Below, in pieces: positions 63,795 through 64,000 of a stretch of DNA of 64,000 nt. This stretch comes from Flavisericum labens. Lineage in GTDB: Bacteria; Bacteroidota; Bacteroidia; Flavobacteriales; Flavobacteriaceae. The notes below the pieces were generated by a model. It had not been told where the DNA came from, made no database searches, and worked only from the letters and a program-made list of their open reading frames with translations. The position numbers and the translations under genes are program-made. The first letter of the stretch is position 1. Each line of letters opens with the position of its first letter. The stretch lies in NCBI RefSeq assembly GCF_045446075.1, contig NZ_JBJJBQ010000012.1, positions 1 through 64,000 on the forward strand, read 5' to 3'.

Positions 63795-63815
63795 CCTTTT
63801 ATTCAACACAAACAA

Positions 63816-64000
63816 CTATTTCGTTAACAACTTAACGGATTTTTGTCCTTCAGCTGTTTTTATTGTAGCAATATATAATCCAGACTTAATACTAAAATCT
63901 GTATTAACACTTGTTTTTAATGATTTTACCAATGCACCTGTGATGCTATAAATATTGATTTCGGTATTTGATTTAACATCAGAAACATATATTCTGCTTC
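63816..64000 (-). CDS. C-terminal end of a T9SS-secreted protein (type A sorting domain), partial
   Basis: The frame enters from the right edge of the window and stops with TAG at 63818-63816. The 61 visible codons are a complete-looking Por secretion (T9SS type A) C-terminal sorting domain: strand INIYSITGALVKSL, then SGLYIATIKT and the end SVKLLTK. Such domains send large enzymes and binding proteins across the outer membrane, after which the domain is cleaved. Given the pectin locus it is probably the tail of a pectate lyase or other polysaccharide-degrading enzyme, but the catalytic part is outside the window. Confidence 0.85.
   Translation of the reverse strand, partial: SRIYVSDVKSNTEINIYSITGALVKSLKTSVNTDFSIKSGLYIATIKTAEGQKSVKLLTK

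Overview
The window looks like chromosome of a marine or plant-polysaccharide-degrading member of the Flavobacteriaceae (Bacteroidota). The signs are AT-rich DNA, two SusC/SusD pairs, a SprB-like giant adhesin with its PorP/SprF partner, type IX secretion (T9SS) sorting domains of both type A and type B, Flavobacteria-style promoters (TTG, 21-22 nt, TAnnTTTG) and the general absence of Shine-Dalgarno sequences. The species cannot be named from the sequence.

Layout. (1) 1-8,000 is an accessory, partly decayed region: a large fold-back element followed by a barstar gene and a small membrane-protein gene with an internal stop; a 3' remnant of tRNA-fMet with direct repeats (a likely old integration site); a di-haem cytochrome c peroxidase; a diketogulonate-type reductase; the wreck of a serine hydrolase; and an O-methyltransferase/FAD-monooxygenase pair. 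(2) 8,710-17,973 is a SprB-like adhesin of 2,745 residues with about 22 SprB-type repeats, followed by its sprF-like gene. (3) 18,074-23,939 holds xylose genes (xylA, xylB and a GntR-type regulator) divergent from a GH97 glycosidase. (4) 24,012-30,763 is an L-arabinose operon (araB, araD, araA, mutarotase, sodium symporter). (5) 30,830-44,075 is a nine-gene arabinan/arabinoside operon (two GH51, four GH43, GH127, GH39 and a GPH-type transporter). (6) 44,315-53,993 is a SusC/SusD operon that also carries a VCBS/ASPIC lipoprotein and a vanadium-haloperoxidase-like lipoprotein. (7) 54,171-54,860 is araR, a regulator built on a catalytically degenerate Nudix domain. (8) 54,936-64,000 is a pectin locus: SusC/SusD, a CE12 acetylesterase, a PL10-CE8 fusion enzyme and the end of a T9SS-secreted protein.

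How it fits together. The main regulatory observation is a 19-bp palindrome, AAGTGT-N7-ACACTT, found five times and only at promoters: before susC, before araR, before the nine-gene GH operon, before araB, and between xylR and the GH97 gene. With araR in the middle, this defines a probable AraR regulon. It would tie together outer-membrane import of arabinan fragments (SusC/D), trimming by surface and periplasmic GH43, GH51, GH127, GH39 and GH97 enzymes, uptake by the GPH and SSS transporters, and catabolism through araA/B/D and xylA/B into the pentose phosphate pathway. The pectin locus has no such site; its SusC leader has a different, LacI-type palindrome, so it is probably controlled separately. 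Functional assignments come from recognisable motifs and family knowledge; regulation and substrates are inferred.
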